In this document: positions 7,390 to 17,067 of the stretch, piece by piece | How positions within the stretch are numbered: position 1 is the stretch's first letter | Layout of the letters: each line of letters opens with the position of its first letter | Assembly: GCF_018555685.1 (NCBI RefSeq) | Contig: NZ_JAFLWW010000001.1 | Location: 806,001 to 870,000, forward strand | Length of the DNA: 64,000 bases | Reading direction: 5' to 3' | Origin: Aminobacter anthyllidis | GTDB lineage: Bacteria; Pseudomonadota; Alphaproteobacteria; Rhizobiales; Rhizobiaceae | Notes under the pieces: generated by a model | Told to the model about the DNA's origin: nothing | Databases searched by the model: none | What the model saw: the letters and a program-made list of their open reading frames with translations, nothing else | Made by a program: the position numbers and the translations under genes

Positions 7390-9685
7390 TTCCGACCTTT
7401 TCGGTTTCTCTGCCTTGCACTGCGTCGCCGGCACCCTTGGGTGCCACAGCCTCTTCGGCCGCCGCAGGCAGGATCATGCTGATCATCGCGCCGCGCCCGC
7501 CATGGAAATCGGCTGGCGCGTCGTGAAGTTCCAATCTTCCGCCGTGGTCCTCGACAATCTTCTTGACGATAGCGAGGCCGAGCCCCGTGCCCTTCTCGCG
7601 GGTCGTCATATAGGGCTCGAGCAGCCGTTGGCGATTTTCTCGCGGCAATCCCTTGCCATTGTCGATCACGTCGATACGGATCGAGTTGCCGTCCCGCCGC
7701 GCCCGGAGCTTGATGACCCCAGATTCGCCGGTCTGGCGTTCCGCCGCCTCGATCGCCTCGGCGGCATTCTTGATGACATTGCCGAAGGCCTGGGCCATCA
7801 GGCGGCTGTCGAAGGTTCCCTTGAGGGGCCCGGGCGTGATCTCGCGCTCGAAAGCGATGTCGGCTCGGCTGACCTCGACAAGGAACGACGCCTCGCGCAA
7901 CGGCTCGCGAATGTCGATCACCTTCATTTCCGGCTTTGGCATACGCGCGAAGGCCGAGAATTCATCGACCATTCGGCCGATGTCGCCGACCTGGCGGATG
8001 ATCGTTTCGGTGCACTGATCGAAGACCTCGCGGTCCTCGGTGATGACCTTGCCATAGCGGCGGCGGATACGCTCCGCCGACAGCTGGATCGGCGTCAGCG
8101 GGTTCTTGATCTCGTGCGCGATACGCCGCGCCACGTCCGCCCAGGCCGAGGTGCGCTGCGCGGTGACGAGATCGGTGATGTCGTCGATGGTGACGACATA
8201 GGACTTGTCGCCGACTTCGCTTTCGCCCTCCTCGACGGTTACCTGCACGTTGAAGGTGCGTTCGGCGCCCGTGCGATAGAAGGTGACCTGCTCGCGGTAG
8301 ACGGCGCGGCCGGACTTGCGGCCGATCTCGAAGACCCGGCCGACATGCGGCAGCAGGATCGACAGGTTCTGGCCGAGCGACTCGGAAGCCGAGATCGCCA
8401 GCATCGCTTCGGCCGAGGGGTTGACGATGGTGATGCTACCGTAAGGATCGACGCCGATGACGCCCGCGGTGACGCCCGACAGCACGGCCTCGGAGAAGCG
8501 CCGGCGTTCGTCGATGACATCCTTGGCAGTCAGGATCTCGTTACGCTGCGACTTGAGCTCCAGCAGCATGTTGTTGAACGTGTCGCTGAGCGCGCCAACG
8601 TCGCCATCCGATTGCCGCACCGGCACCGACACGTCGAGATTTCCGGTCGCCACCTCGTCGGCAGCGCCGATCAGCTGGCGGATGGGCCGAACAATCCGGT
8701 CTGCCACCGCGATGCCGGTCCAGATCGCCGACAGGACGACAATCAACGTCAGTCCGAGATAGAGCAGTGCAAAGGCGATCTGCGTCGTGCGCCTGTTGGC
8801 GCCGAGATCGCGATACTCCTCGGTGTTGGCAGTGACGATCTGGCGTGCCTTGATCACCTCGGGATCGACCAGCCGGATCGTGTAGAGGTAGAGCCCGTCA
8901 ATCTCGCGCAGCTTGATGATTGCGCCGACGATGTTGCGGGTCTTCGGCTCGATCAGCACCGGTTTGCCGTCGGCAGCCGTCTGAACCGCGACAGCCGGCG
9001 GCTCGGGCATGGCGAAATCGGCACCGGTCTTGGCGCTCATGACGAAGGAACCGTCGGCGCGGATGAGCGCGGCGTGCGCCAGCGCGCGCAACTGCGCCTG
9101 CCGGCCCATGAAGTCGAGGAAGCCGCTGCGGTCTAAACCGTAGAGCGTACGGTTGTTGTCGAGGTCGTTGGCCATCGACAATGTCGTGCTCTGCAGGTTG
9201 CGCGCGTTTTCCTGGACATAGGCTTCGGCGATCGACAGCGACGAATTGACGATGGTCGTGGTGCGTATCTGGAACCAGCGGTCGAGCCCGATGTCCAACG
9301 TGATCGAGGCGACGATGGCGACCAGCAGTGCCGGCAGCGCCGCCACCAGCGCAAACATGGTGACGATGCGCACATGCAGCCGCGACGCCGCCTTGCCACG
9401 CTTGCGGGCCATGGCGATGCGCTGGATCTCGAAGGCAATCAGCCCGACGAGGATCAGGACGAACACCGCATTGATGCCGATCAGCGCCAGCGTCGTCGTC
9501 GAATCAGGCGTGATCGGGGTCACACCAACGAGGATTGCGAACGACACCGCCGCCGAAACCAAAGCCGCCGCAATAGCCAACACGCCCGGAAGCGCGAGAA
9601 GGCGGCGACCTTCCTGCCGGGTTTGCGCGGGGTTCTTGTCGTTAAGAGGTTGTGCCTGGCTCGCCATGCTGCCGTGTAGAGACAT
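7379..9685 (-). CDS. ntrY: Membrane sensor histidine kinase NtrY
   Basis: NtrY is the sensor kinase for NtrX. Visible parts: two N-terminal transmembrane helices, a third starting near RIVTMFALVAALPALLVAI, a periplasmic region of about 160 residues, a fourth helix (IAFALLYLGLTLIVVLSAIW), a HAMP linker (ADRIVRPIRQL), a PAS domain, the HisKA box HEIKNPLTPIQLSAERIR and a HATPase domain ending in GTGLGLAIV. Starts at 9685 (MSLHGSMAS) and 9667 (MASQAQPL) are both possible; neither has a clear Shine-Dalgarno sequence. I use 9685 because it is closest to the promoter-like element upstream; the resulting length is 768 residues. Confidence 0.93.
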   Translation of the reverse strand: MSLHGSMASQAQPLNDKNPAQTRQEGRRLLALPGVLAIAAALVSAAVSFAILVGVTPITPDSTTTLALIGINAVFVLILVGLIAFEIQRIAMARKRGKAASRLHVRIVTMFALVAALPALLVAIVASITLDIGLDRWFQIRTTTIVNSSLSIAEAYVQENARNLQSTTLSMANDLDNNRTLYGLDRSGFLDFMGRQAQLRALAHAALIRADGSFVMSAKTGADFAMPEPPAVAVQTAADGKPVLIEPKTRNIVGAIIKLREIDGLYLYTIRLVDPEVIKARQIVTANTEEYRDLGANRRTTQIAFALLYLGLTLIVVLSAIWTGIAVADRIVRPIRQLIGAADEVATGNLDVSVPVRQSDGDVGALSDTFNNMLLELKSQRNEILTAKDVIDERRRFSEAVLSGVTAGVIGVDPYGSITIVNPSAEAMLAISASESLGQNLSILLPHVGRVFEIGRKSGRAVYREQVTFYRTGAERTFNVQVTVEEGESEVGDKSYVVTIDDITDLVTAQRTSAWADVARRIAHEIKNPLTPIQLSAERIRRRYGKVITEDREVFDQCTETIIRQVGDIGRMVDEFSAFARMPKPEMKVIDIREPLREASFLVEVSRADIAFEREITPGPLKGTFDSRLMAQAFGNVIKNAAEAIEAAERQTGESGVIKLRARRDGNSIRIDVIDNGKGLPRENRQRLLEPYMTTREKGTGLGLAIVKKIVEDHGGRLELHDAPADFHGGRGAMISMILPAAAEEAVAPKGAGDAVQGRETEKVGNGV

Positions 9686-9723
9686 TGATTGCGGCGCATC
9701 TATGCAACGCATTGTGGCGATTA

Positions 9724-9753
9724 TGCAACATTTTCGCCGCAAGCGAAAATGTT
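9724..9753 (-). promoter_or_regulatory. Inverted repeat overlapping a sigma-54-like -24/-12 element before ntrY
   Basis: AACATTTTCGC (9727-9737) and GCGAAAATGTT (9743-9753) are perfect 11-base arms with a 5-base loop. On the minus strand GGC, with its GG at 9738-9737, is followed at the right spacing by TTGCA (9728-9724), so G-to-G distance is 12 as in TGGCAC-N5-TTGCA. The predicted start would lie near 9713, leaving a leader of about 28 bases. TATGCAAC also occurs twice (9701-9708 and 9722-9729), 21 bases apart. Promoter function is inferred. Confidence 0.45.
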
Positions 9754-9793
9754 TAGACAGGCTATCGACAGATAAGCGCTTTTTGCCAGCGCA

Positions 9794-11251
9794 TCAGGCA
9801 GGCCGCGACGATTTGTAGACGTTGACGCCGAGTTCGCGGATCTTCTTGCGCAGCGTGTTGCGGTTGAGTCCCAAAAGCTCGGCGGCCTTGATCTGGTTGC
9901 CGCGCGTCGCCGTCATCGAGGCCAGCACCAGCGGGTACTCGACCTCGGCGAGAATGCGCTGGTAGAGCCCGGGCGGCGGCAGGTCGCCGGCGAACATGGC
10001 GAAATAGCGCTGCAGGAAATGTTCGACCGCCTGGCCGACCGACAGGTCGTCGGGGATGAGATTGCCCCCCGGGACGACCGGCTGCTCGCCCGTCTTGAGT
10101 TCGGACTCGATGATGTCGGCCGAAATCTCGTCCTGCGGATAAAGTGCCGCCAGCCGGCGCACCAGGTTTTCCAGCTCGCGCACATTGCCCGGCCAGGGAT
10201 AGCGCTTCATCAGCTCTACGCCGCCCGAAGAGATGCGCTTGGCCTGCAGGCCTTCGCTGACGCCCTGTTTGAAGAAATGGCGGACAAGGTCCGGAACATC
10301 CTCCGAACGTTCGCGCAACGCTGGAAGGCGAAGCGGTACGACGTTGAGACGATAGAACAAATCCTCGCGGAACAGGCCTTGGTTGATCAGCGTGCGCAGG
10401 TCCTTGTTGGTGGCCGCGACGATGCGAACGTCAGTCTTGATCGGGGTGCGGCCGCCGACGGTGGTGTACTCGCCCTGCTGCAGCACGCGCAGCAGCCTGG
10501 TCTGTGCTTCCATCGGCATGTCGCCGATCTCGTCGAGAAACAGCGTGCCGCCATCGGCCTGCTCGAACCGGCCGGTGGAGCGGTTCTGCGCCCCGGTGAA
10601 GGCACCCTTCTCGTGGCCGAACAGCTCGGATTCGATGAGATCGCGTGGAATGGCGGCCATGTTGATCGCCACGAACGGTCCGTTGCGGCGGCGGCCATAT
10701 TCGTGGAGCGCGCGCGCAACCAGTTCCTTGCCGGTGCCCGATTCGCCCGAAATCATGACGGTGAGGTCCGTCTGCATCATGCGGGCGAGCATGCGGTAGA
10801 TGTCCTGCATCGCCGCCGAGCGGCCGACCAGCGGCATGGCGTCAGGCTGGTCGTCTTGGCGCTGGTCGCTCTTCGGCCGCCGCGGCTCGGAGAGCGCGCG
10901 GTTGACGATGCTGAGCAGTTCGGTGAGATCGAACGGCTTGGGCAGATATTCGTAGGCGCCGGTCTCCGACGCGCGGATCGCGGTCATGAAGGTGTTCTGC
11001 GCGCTCATGACGATGACCGGCAGTTCGGGCCGCGCCTTCTTGATTCGCGGCAGCATGTCGAAGGCGTTTTCGTCGGGCATCACCACGTCGGTGATGACAA
11101 GGTCACCCTCACCGGCGGCCACCCAGCGCCACAGCGTCGCGGCGTTGGAGGTCACGCGGACCTCATGGCCCATGCGCGACAGCGCCTGGTTGAGCACGGT
11201 GCGGATCGCCGCATCGTCGTCGGCGACAAGGATGTTTCCGCGCACGCTCAT
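9794..11251 (-). CDS. ntrC: Nitrogen regulator NtrC (sigma-54 activator)
   Basis: NtrC activates sigma-54 promoters for nitrogen scavenging (for example glnII, amtB/glnK) when phosphorylated by NtrB. The 485 residues hold a receiver domain (Asp55 in VITDVVMPD), an AAA+ domain with Walker A GESGTGKE, an intact sigma-54 loop GAFTGA, Walker [13 protein letters not shown], and a C-terminal Fis helix-turn-helix ([17 protein letters not shown]). The ATG at 11249-11251 overlaps the ntrB stop by four bases. A longer frame reaching 11350 lies inside ntrB and is not credible. Confidence 0.97.
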   Translation of the reverse strand: MSVRGNILVADDDAAIRTVLNQALSRMGHEVRVTSNAATLWRWVAAGEGDLVITDVVMPDENAFDMLPRIKKARPELPVIVMSAQNTFMTAIRASETGAYEYLPKPFDLTELLSIVNRALSEPRRPKSDQRQDDQPDAMPLVGRSAAMQDIYRMLARMMQTDLTVMISGESGTGKELVARALHEYGRRRNGPFVAINMAAIPRDLIESELFGHEKGAFTGAQNRSTGRFEQADGGTLFLDEIGDMPMEAQTRLLRVLQQGEYTTVGGRTPIKTDVRIVAATNKDLRTLINQGLFREDLFYRLNVVPLRLPALRERSEDVPDLVRHFFKQGVSEGLQAKRISSGGVELMKRYPWPGNVRELENLVRRLAALYPQDEISADIIESELKTGEQPVVPGGNLIPDDLSVGQAVEHFLQRYFAMFAGDLPPPGLYQRILAEVEYPLVLASMTATRGNQIKAAELLGLNRNTLRKKIRELGVNVYKSSRPA

Positions 11252-12390
11252 CGATGGGCTCCTTCGCTGTCGTCGTCGAGATGCACGGGCAATTCCTTCC
11301 AGGCCGGCATCAGGATCCGGAAGGTGGTGCCGCGCGGCGTCGAATCGCACTCGATCACCCCGCCATGGTCGCCGACGATCTTGGCGACGAGCGCGAGGCC
11401 GAGACCCGAGCCGTTGGGCTTGGTGGTGATGAAAGGGTCGAACAGGATCGGCAGGATGTCTTCCGACACGCCCGAGCCGTTGTCGTGCACGCAGAATTCC
11501 AGCGGCAGCGAGACACGATCCTGGGTGCCCGGGATCGACATGCGGATGCCGGGCTTGAAGGCGGTCGAAAGGGTGATTTCGCCGTGCGGGTCATGGCCGA
11601 TGGCCTCGGCGGCGTTCTTGACCAGGTTGAGGAAGACCTGGATCAGCTGGTCGCGATTGGCATAGACCGGTGGCAGCGATGGATCGTAATCCTCCAGGAT
11701 CTTGATTCCATTGGCAAAGCCGTTCCTGGCCAGTGCCTTCACATGGTCGAGCACGACGTGGATGTTGACCGGATAGCGGTCGATCGGCCGCTCGTCGGAA
11801 AACACCTCCATGCGGTCGACAAGCGAAACGATGCGGTCGGTTTCATCGATGATCAGCCGGGTCAGCGAACGATCCTCGTCGGAGGCATTCAGCTCCAGCA
11901 GTTGTGCAGCGCCCCTGATACCCGACAGCGGGTTCTTGATCTCATGCGCCAGCATGGCAGCCAGGCCGGTGACCGAGCGCGCCGCACCGCGGTGCGTCAT
12001 CTGACGGTCGATCTTGTCGGCCATCGAGCGTTCCTGGAACATCACCACCACCGAACCCGGCAGCTCGGACGCGGGGGCGACGTAGAGATCGACCATCTTC
12101 TCGATGCCGAGCCGGGGCGAAGAAACGTCGACCCGGTACTCGTTGACAGGCGTGTTGCGTGCGCGCACCTGCTCGACCAGTTGCAGGATGGGACTGCCAA
12201 AGGGCACGAAACGCGACAGCTCGCTGCGCGCCAGCATGGCGGCGCTGGAGCGGAAAAAGTCCTCGGCGTCGGCATTGGCGAAAGTGATGAAGTTATCAGG
12301 CCCGATCATGATGACGGGGCGGCGGATCGTGTTGAGCACGATCTGCGCGGCATCGACCGGTTGAGATGTCGGCGCTCGGTCGAAACTCAT
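11248..12390 (-). CDS. ntrB: Nitrogen sensor histidine kinase NtrB
   Basis: Cytosolic kinase/phosphatase for NtrC, controlled in other bacteria by PII proteins (GlnB/GlnK). The 380 residues contain an N-terminal PAS domain (about 20-120), a HisKA box [14 protein letters not shown] with the phospho-His near residue 148, and a HATPase domain with [10 protein letters not shown] (N box) and GSGLGLALV (G box). No transmembrane segment is visible, as expected. Its start overlaps the dusB stop by four bases and its stop overlaps the ntrC start, so dusB-ntrB-ntrC are coupled. Confidence 0.97.
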   Translation of the reverse strand: MSFDRAPTSQPVDAAQIVLNTIRRPVIMIGPDNFITFANADAEDFFRSSAAMLARSELSRFVPFGSPILQLVEQVRARNTPVNEYRVDVSSPRLGIEKMVDLYVAPASELPGSVVVMFQERSMADKIDRQMTHRGAARSVTGLAAMLAHEIKNPLSGIRGAAQLLELNASDEDRSLTRLIIDETDRIVSLVDRMEVFSDERPIDRYPVNIHVVLDHVKALARNGFANGIKILEDYDPSLPPVYANRDQLIQVFLNLVKNAAEAIGHDPHGEITLSTAFKPGIRMSIPGTQDRVSLPLEFCVHDNGSGVSEDILPILFDPFITTKPNGSGLGLALVAKIVGDHGGVIECDSTPRGTTFRILMPAWKELPVHLDDDSEGAHR

Positions 12391-13415
12391 GCCGCATTCC
12401 TCTCAAAGGCACTTTCGCCGAAAGCCGTAAGCGCTTCGCGCAATGAAGAAATCACCTGCTGCGGCTCAAACGATGTCAGCACTCGCCGGCGCAGTTCGTC
12501 CGGCAGCGCGGCGGTGTGGCGATCGAGATACCAGCCGAGATGCTTGCGCGCCTGGCGCAGCCCGCTCTCGATGCCGTAGAGCGCCAGCATGTCCTCGTAG
12601 TGGGCAACGACATAGTCGGCCATCTCCAGGGATGACCGGGGCACGCCTGTTGCAACGCTCTTGCCCGCGGCAGCGGCAATCGTGCCCGCGGTCCATGGCG
12701 CGCCGTAATGCGAGCGCCCCGCCATGACCGCGTCAGCGCCCGATTGTTCGAGGATCCCGGCTGCATCTTCAGCTGTTGCCACATCGCCATTGGCGACGAC
12801 GGGAATGCTGACCGCCTGCTTGACGCGCGCAATGGCGCGCCAGTCGGCCTTGCCCTGATAAAACTGGCAGCGCGTGCGCCCGTGCACGGTTACCATCCTG
12901 ACGCCGGCCTGCTCGGCGCGCCGGGCCAGTTCAGGCGCATTGAGCACGTCATCGTCCCAGCCGAGACGCATCTTGAGGGTCACGGGTACTTCAACTGATC
13001 CAACGACGGCATCGATCAGGGTCAGCGCGTAGTCGAGGTCACGCATCAGCGCAGAGCCGGCATAGCCGCCCGTCACCTTCTTGGCCGGGCAGCCCATATT
13101 GATATCGATTACATCGGCGCCTTCGCCAACGGCGATTCGCGCCGCTTCGGCCATGTGTGCGGCTTCGCGGCCGGCCAGTTGCACCATGTGCACCGGCAGG
13201 CCGGAATGGCGGATGCGGAAGCCGCTCGAGCCACGCCCCTTGGCGAGTTCGCCGCTCGCAACCATCTCCGACACGACGAGGCCGGCGCCATGGGCATGAG
13301 CGCGCGTGCGAAAAGCCTCGTCGGTGACACCCGACATCGGCGCCAGGAACACCCGATTGCGGATCGTCACATCGCCGATCGAAAGCGGCTCACCGAGTTT
13401 TTCCAGATCAGTCAT
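12387..13415 (-). CDS. dusB: tRNA-dihydrouridine synthase DusB (NifR3)
   Basis: FMN enzyme reducing uridines in the tRNA D-loop. The 342-residue protein has the Dus barrel: [14 protein letters not shown] near the start, NMGCPAKKV with the catalytic Cys near residue 98, TVHGRTR, and the phosphate-binding VANGD. In Rhodobacter and rhizobia this gene (nifR3/orf1) heads the ntrBC operon. The ATG at 13413-13415 ([11 protein letters not shown]) fits the family; an upstream frame from 13478 would run into the regulatory palindrome and is rejected. Confidence 0.95.
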   Translation of the reverse strand: MTDLEKLGEPLSIGDVTIRNRVFLAPMSGVTDEAFRTRAHAHGAGLVVSEMVASGELAKGRGSSGFRIRHSGLPVHMVQLAGREAAHMAEAARIAVGEGADVIDINMGCPAKKVTGGYAGSALMRDLDYALTLIDAVVGSVEVPVTLKMRLGWDDDVLNAPELARRAEQAGVRMVTVHGRTRCQFYQGKADWRAIARVKQAVSIPVVANGDVATAEDAAGILEQSGADAVMAGRSHYGAPWTAGTIAAAAGKSVATGVPRSSLEMADYVVAHYEDMLALYGIESGLRQARKHLGWYLDRHTAALPDELRRRVLTSFEPQQVISSLREALTAFGESAFERNAA

Positions 13416-13442
13416 GCACAAAAACAAAGCACCATTCTCTGC

Positions 13443-13477
13443 TGCACAATGAGTAGCCACGATTGGCTCATTGTGCA
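13443..13477. promoter_or_regulatory. 35-base palindrome in the dusB-ntrBC / ispDF divergent region
   Basis: TGCACAATGAG (13443-13453) and CTCATTGTGCA (13467-13477) are perfect 11-base inverted arms around 13 bases. Each outer end contains GCAC/GTGC, the half-site of NtrC operators, and further GCAC copies occur at 13416 and 13429. It lies 28 bases upstream of the dusB ATG and 79 bases upstream of ispDF. NtrC autorepression of the orf1-ntrBC promoter is known in Rhizobium, so an operator role is plausible but unproven; the 17-base NtrC spacing is not matched. Confidence 0.5.
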
Positions 13478-13555
13478 ACTGCGAAATGACAGCCGAATGC
13501 GGCGCTTTCTGGATTCCTCTAGCCTTCCGCAGGCCTCGCGGCTAAGCCTCTGCTC

Positions 13556-14779
13556 ATGAATCCGAAGCCGTTGCCGAACCAGCAGAATTCGAAGGTCGCC
13601 GTCGTGGTCGTGGCGGCCGGGCGCGGCGAGCGTGCAGGACAGGCTGACGGTCCGAAGCAGTATCGCCGGATCGGCGGCAAGGCGGTGATCTGGCACACGC
13701 TGAAGGCATTTCTCGACCATCCGCGGGTCGGACCGATCGCCGTCGCCATCCACGCCGACGACGGCGAGCTTTTCGCAGCGGCCGCCGGCGAATTGGCCTC
13801 GCGTGTCACTACAGTCGTGGGCGGCGCCACGCGACAGGATTCGACGCGCTTTGCGCTGATCGCATTGCAGGAAGCCAGGCCGCAGGCTGTGCTGATCCAT
13901 GACGGGGTCCGTCCGTTCATCGGCCCCGAGGTCATCGACCGGGCCATAGCAGGCATCGACGCCAGCCACGGATCGCTGCCGTCGCTGCCGGTGTCCGACA
14001 CGCTCAAGAAAGAAGCCTTCGACCGCACCGTGGCCGAAACCGTGCCGCGCGCGGGCCTGCATTCGGCGCAAACGCCGCAAGGCTTTCCGTTCGAGCCGAT
14101 CTTTTCCGCGCACCAGCGGGCCTTCGAGGCCGGCCGCAGCGACTTCACCGACGATTCCGCCATTGCCGAATGGGCCGGCATCCCGGTGCGCCTGGTGCTC
14201 GGCTCGCCCGACAACGTCAAACTCACCTGGGCTAAGGACATCGCCATGGCCGACCAGCGCCTTTCTGGCCAAGCAATCAGCTTTCCCGACGTCCGCACCG
14301 GCAACGGCTACGACGTGCACTCGTTTGAGCTAGGCGATCACGTCTGGCTGTGCGGCGTGAAGATCGCCCACTCCAAGAAGCTGAATGGCCATTCCGACGC
14401 TGATGTCGGACTGCACGCGCTGACCGACGCGCTGCTGGCCACCTGCGGCGCCGGCGACATCGGCACGCATTTCCCGCCATCCGACCCGCAGTGGAAGGGC
14501 GCTGCCTCGCGCCAGTTCGTCGAGCACGCTGCAAAGATCGTTCGTGGGCGTGGCGGGCGCATCGCCAATGCCGACATCACGCTGATCTGCGAGGCGCCGA
14601 AGGTCGGACCGCATCGCGAGGCGATGACCGCCGAACTGGCCGACATGCTGCGCATCGCCCCCGAGCGCATCTCGATCAAGGCGACGACCAACGAGAAGCT
14701 GGGCTTCATTGGGCGCGAGGAAGGCATCGCGGCGATCGCAACCGCAAGCGTGGTCTATCCCGGAGAGTTGCCGGAATGA
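13556..14779 (+). CDS. ispDF: Bifunctional IspD/IspF (MEP isoprenoid pathway)
   Basis: Two steps of isoprenoid precursor synthesis on one chain. The IspD half (about 12-235) transfers CMP to MEP and carries [17 protein letters not shown] near its start. The IspF half (about 245-405) makes the cyclic diphosphate and shows the zinc ligands in GYDVHSFE and the later [19 protein letters not shown]. Fusion of the two is common in alphaproteobacteria; IspE is not part of it. The 407-residue length fits. The stop overlaps the cinA start as ATGA. Confidence 0.97.
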   Translation: MNPKPLPNQQNSKVAVVVVAAGRGERAGQADGPKQYRRIGGKAVIWHTLKAFLDHPRVGPIAVAIHADDGELFAAAAGELASRVTTVVGGATRQDSTRFALIALQEARPQAVLIHDGVRPFIGPEVIDRAIAGIDASHGSLPSLPVSDTLKKEAFDRTVAETVPRAGLHSAQTPQGFPFEPIFSAHQRAFEAGRSDFTDDSAIAEWAGIPVRLVLGSPDNVKLTWAKDIAMADQRLSGQAISFPDVRTGNGYDVHSFELGDHVWLCGVKIAHSKKLNGHSDADVGLHALTDALLATCGAGDIGTHFPPSDPQWKGAASRQFVEHAAKIVRGRGGRIANADITLICEAPKVGPHREAMTAELADMLRIAPERISIKATTNEKLGFIGREEGIAAIATASVVYPGELPE

Positions 14780-15282
14780 GCGACGTCACCGCCCTCGCCT
14801 CGGCCCTGCTCGACGCCTGCTTCGCCCAGGGCATGATGATCGCAACGGCCGAAAGTTGCACGGGCGGCATGATCATCGCAGCGCTGACCGACATCGCCGG
14901 CTCGTCGGCCGTCGTCGATCGCGGCTTCATCACCTATTCCAACGAAGCCAAGATGGAGATGCTCGGCGTCTCCGAGGCGACGCTCAAGGCGCACGGCGCG
15001 GTGTCGCGCGAAACGGCACTGGAGATGGCCGCAGGCGCGCTTGCCCATTCGCGCGCCAGCCTGGCGCTTGCTGTAACAGGCGTTGCCGGCCCGGGTGGCG
15101 GCTCTGCCGAAAAGCCGGTCGGCCTCGTCTGGTTCGGTGTCGCCAGGAAGGGAATGCCTGTCGAGGCCGAGTTCCGAACATTCGAAGACAAGGGCCGCGA
15201 CTTCATCCGCCGCGAGACGGTGAGGACAGCGCTAGGGCTCGGCTTGCGCGCCGTCGGTCAGCCCGGCTTCACCGGCCCGTAG
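14776..15282 (+). CDS. CinA C-terminal domain protein (NMN amidohydrolase PncC-type)
   Basis: A stand-alone CinA C-terminal domain, the fold that in E. coli PncC deamidates nicotinamide mononucleotide to feed NAD recycling. The 168 residues include the characteristic [11 protein letters not shown] (about 24-34), [12 protein letters not shown] (52-63) and [16 protein letters not shown] (99-114). No N-terminal molybdopterin-binding-like CinA domain is present. Translation starts inside the ispDF stop (ATGA overlap). Its last 25 bases overlap the 3' end of the converging START-domain gene. Enzymatic role is inferred from the family. Confidence 0.92.
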   Translation: MSDVTALASALLDACFAQGMMIATAESCTGGMIIAALTDIAGSSAVVDRGFITYSNEAKMEMLGVSEATLKAHGAVSRETALEMAAGALAHSRASLALAVTGVAGPGGGSAEKPVGLVWFGVARKGMPVEAEFRTFEDKGRDFIRRETVRTALGLGLRAVGQPGFTGP

Positions 15283-15719
15283 ATCGCATCCGCCCGCTTT
15301 TCGAAAGCTTCGGCGAACATGCGGAAGGCGCGGTCGAACATAGTGCCCATTAGCGCACCCAGGATGCGGTTCTTGAACTCGTAATCGATGAAGAATTCGA
15401 CTCCGGAGCCACCGTCCGGTGCCGGGACGAATTTCCATTCGTTGGTGAGGTAGCGGAACGGACCGTCGAGATACTTGACGTCGATGGTGTTTTCCTCGGG
15501 CGTGAGCAGCACTTGCGTGGTGAAGGTCTCGCGGAATGCCTTATAGCCGACGGTCATGTCAGCCACGAGAATCTCACGGCCGTCGCGCTCGCGCCGCGAC
15601 CGAACGTTGAGTGCTTCGCAAAGCGGCAGGAATTCAGGATACCTCTCCACGTCGGCCACCAGGGCGAACATCTTGTCCGGCGGGTGGCCGACATGGCGCG
15701 TGGTTTCGAATTTGGGCAT
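15258..15719 (-). CDS. START/Coq10-type lipid-binding protein (type II toxin RatA family)
   Basis: A 153-residue polyketide cyclase/START-fold protein of the COQ10/RatA group. Coq10 homologues bind ubiquinone and help respiration; the E. coli member RatA was described as blocking 70S assembly. Visible marks are MPKFETTRHV at the start, VADVERYPEFLPLCEAL (about 21-37) and a C-terminal helix ending [10 protein letters not shown]. The ATG at 15717-15719 is used; the upstream extension to 15794 overlaps lipA and is unlike the family. It follows lipA by ten bases and is probably co-transcribed; a ubiquinone-related role seems likelier than a toxin in this setting. Confidence 0.85.
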   Translation of the reverse strand: MPKFETTRHVGHPPDKMFALVADVERYPEFLPLCEALNVRSRRERDGREILVADMTVGYKAFRETFTTQVLLTPEENTIDVKYLDGPFRYLTNEWKFVPAPDGGSGVEFFIDYEFKNRILGALMGTMFDRAFRMFAEAFEKRADAIYGPVKPG

Positions 15720-15729
15720 CCGGTGCTGG

Positions 15730-16692
15730 TCAGGCCTTTTTCGCGAGCAGCGCTTCACGCGCGGCGCGCAACTTGGCGAAATCATCGCCGGCATGATGCG
15801 ACGAGCGCGTCAACGGGCTCGACGCGACAAGCAGGAAGCCCTTTGACTTGCCGACCGTGGCGTAGGATGCGAACTCGTCCGGTGTCACGAACTTCTTGAC
15901 CGGATGGTGCTTCTTCGAAGGCTGCAGATACTGGCCGATGGTCATGAAATCGACGTTGGCGGTGCGCAGGTCGTCCATTAGCTGAAGGATCTCGTGACGC
16001 TCCTCGCCCAGGCCAACCATGATGCCGGACTTGGTGAAGATCGAGGGATCAAGCTCCTTGACCCGCTGCAGCAGGCGGATCGAATGGAAGTAGCGCGCGC
16101 CGGGACGCACCGTCAGATAGTTCGACGGCACGGTTTCCAGGTTGTGGTTGAAGACGTCGGGACGGGCGGCGACGACGATCTCGAGCGCGCCTTCCTTGCG
16201 CAGGAAATCAGGCGTCAGGATTTCGATCGTCGTCTGCGGCGTGAGCCGGCGAATGGCGTGGATGACGTCGGCGAAATGCTGGGCGCCACCGTCGGCAAGA
16301 TCGTCGCGGTCGACCGAGGTGATGACGACATGGGTCAGGCCCATCTTGGCAACGGCCTGGGCGACGCTCTCCGGCTCATTCGGATCGACGGCGGTCGGGA
16401 TGCCGGTGGCGACGTTGCAGAAGGCGCAGGCGCGGGTGCAGATCTCGCCCAGGATCATGAAGGTGGCGTGCTTCTTTTCCCAGCACTCCCCGATGTTGGG
16501 GCAGCCGGCCTCTTCGCAGACGGTCACCAGCTTGTGCGACTTCACGATCTCGCGCGTTTCCTGATAGCCACGCGATACCGGCGCCTTGACGCGAATCCAG
16601 TCCGGCTTGCGCAGAACTTCCTGGTCGGGCCGGTGGGCCTTTTCCGGGTGCCGCACGCGCGGACGGTCTTTGAGATCGAGAACGGTGACCAT
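15730..16692 (-). CDS. lipA: Lipoyl synthase LipA
   Basis: Radical SAM enzyme that inserts two sulfurs into octanoyl groups on lipoyl domains. The 320 residues carry both cluster motifs: the auxiliary [12 protein letters not shown] (about 59-70) and the radical [11 protein letters not shown] (about 85-92), plus a C-terminal [12 protein letters not shown] including the RSS serine that ligates the auxiliary cluster. Its position in the pdh block matches its substrates, the lipoyl domains of PdhB and PdhC. No lipB is seen in the window. Confidence 0.97.
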   Translation of the reverse strand: MVTVLDLKDRPRVRHPEKAHRPDQEVLRKPDWIRVKAPVSRGYQETREIVKSHKLVTVCEEAGCPNIGECWEKKHATFMILGEICTRACAFCNVATGIPTAVDPNEPESVAQAVAKMGLTHVVITSVDRDDLADGGAQHFADVIHAIRRLTPQTTIEILTPDFLRKEGALEIVVAARPDVFNHNLETVPSNYLTVRPGARYFHSIRLLQRVKELDPSIFTKSGIMVGLGEERHEILQLMDDLRTANVDFMTIGQYLQPSKKHHPVKKFVTPDEFASYATVGKSKGFLLVASSPLTRSSHHAGDDFAKLRAAREALLAKKA

Positions 16693-16704
16693 CAGTCTAT
16701 CCTA

Positions 16705-16986
16705 TCAAGGCCGCGGCGATTGCGAGCGGCCGAAAATCCAGAGCAGGATCAGCGCGCCGGCGATGGCGACGATCAGGTTGCCCATGAACCCGTAATAATT
16801 GATGCCGAGCAACCCCGCCAGAGTGCCGCCGACAAACGATCCGGCGATACCAACGAGGATGTTGGTCAAAAAGCCGTGGTCGCGATTCATCGTGCGTTCG
16901 GCGACGTAGCCGGCGAGGAAACCGACCAGCAGCATGCCGAAGAAACCAACCCCTGGCATGCCGAGAATTCCGTAGCTCTGTTCCAT
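16705..16986 (-). CDS. GlsB/YeaQ/YmgE family stress-response membrane protein
   Basis: A 93-residue hydrophobic protein of the transglycosylase-associated (GlsB/YeaQ/YmgE) family. Three membrane segments are seen (about 6-27, 36-56, 64-86), separated by the short polar turn ERTMNRDHG. The family is linked to envelope and acid stress but has no proven biochemical role. The ATG at 16984-16986 gives MEQSYGILGM, which suits the family; the frame runs 15 codons further upstream without support. It lies between lpdA (81 bases) and lipA (12 bases), probably as a passenger in the operon. Confidence 0.85.
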   Translation of the reverse strand: MEQSYGILGMPGVGFFGMLLVGFLAGYVAERTMNRDHGFLTNILVGIAGSFVGGTLAGLLGINYYGFMGNLIVAIAGALILLWIFGRSQSPRP

Positions 16987-17067
16987 CAGTCGTCTCCGGC
17001 AATCGCGGACGTTCAGCGCATATAGTGCCATCAGGCGCGCCGCAACAGGCGCGCCGATGCGTGGACG

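Noticed and set aside
7229-9136. A 635-codon plus-strand open frame antisense to ntrY and ntrX
   Set aside because: No recognisable domain and no ribosome binding site; the minus strand encodes a complete histidine kinase.
13416-13555. A sigma-54 promoter for dusB-ntrBC like the one before ntrY
   Set aside because: GG and GC pairs occur but at spacings of 10, 13 or 16 rather than 12, so no -24/-12 element fits.
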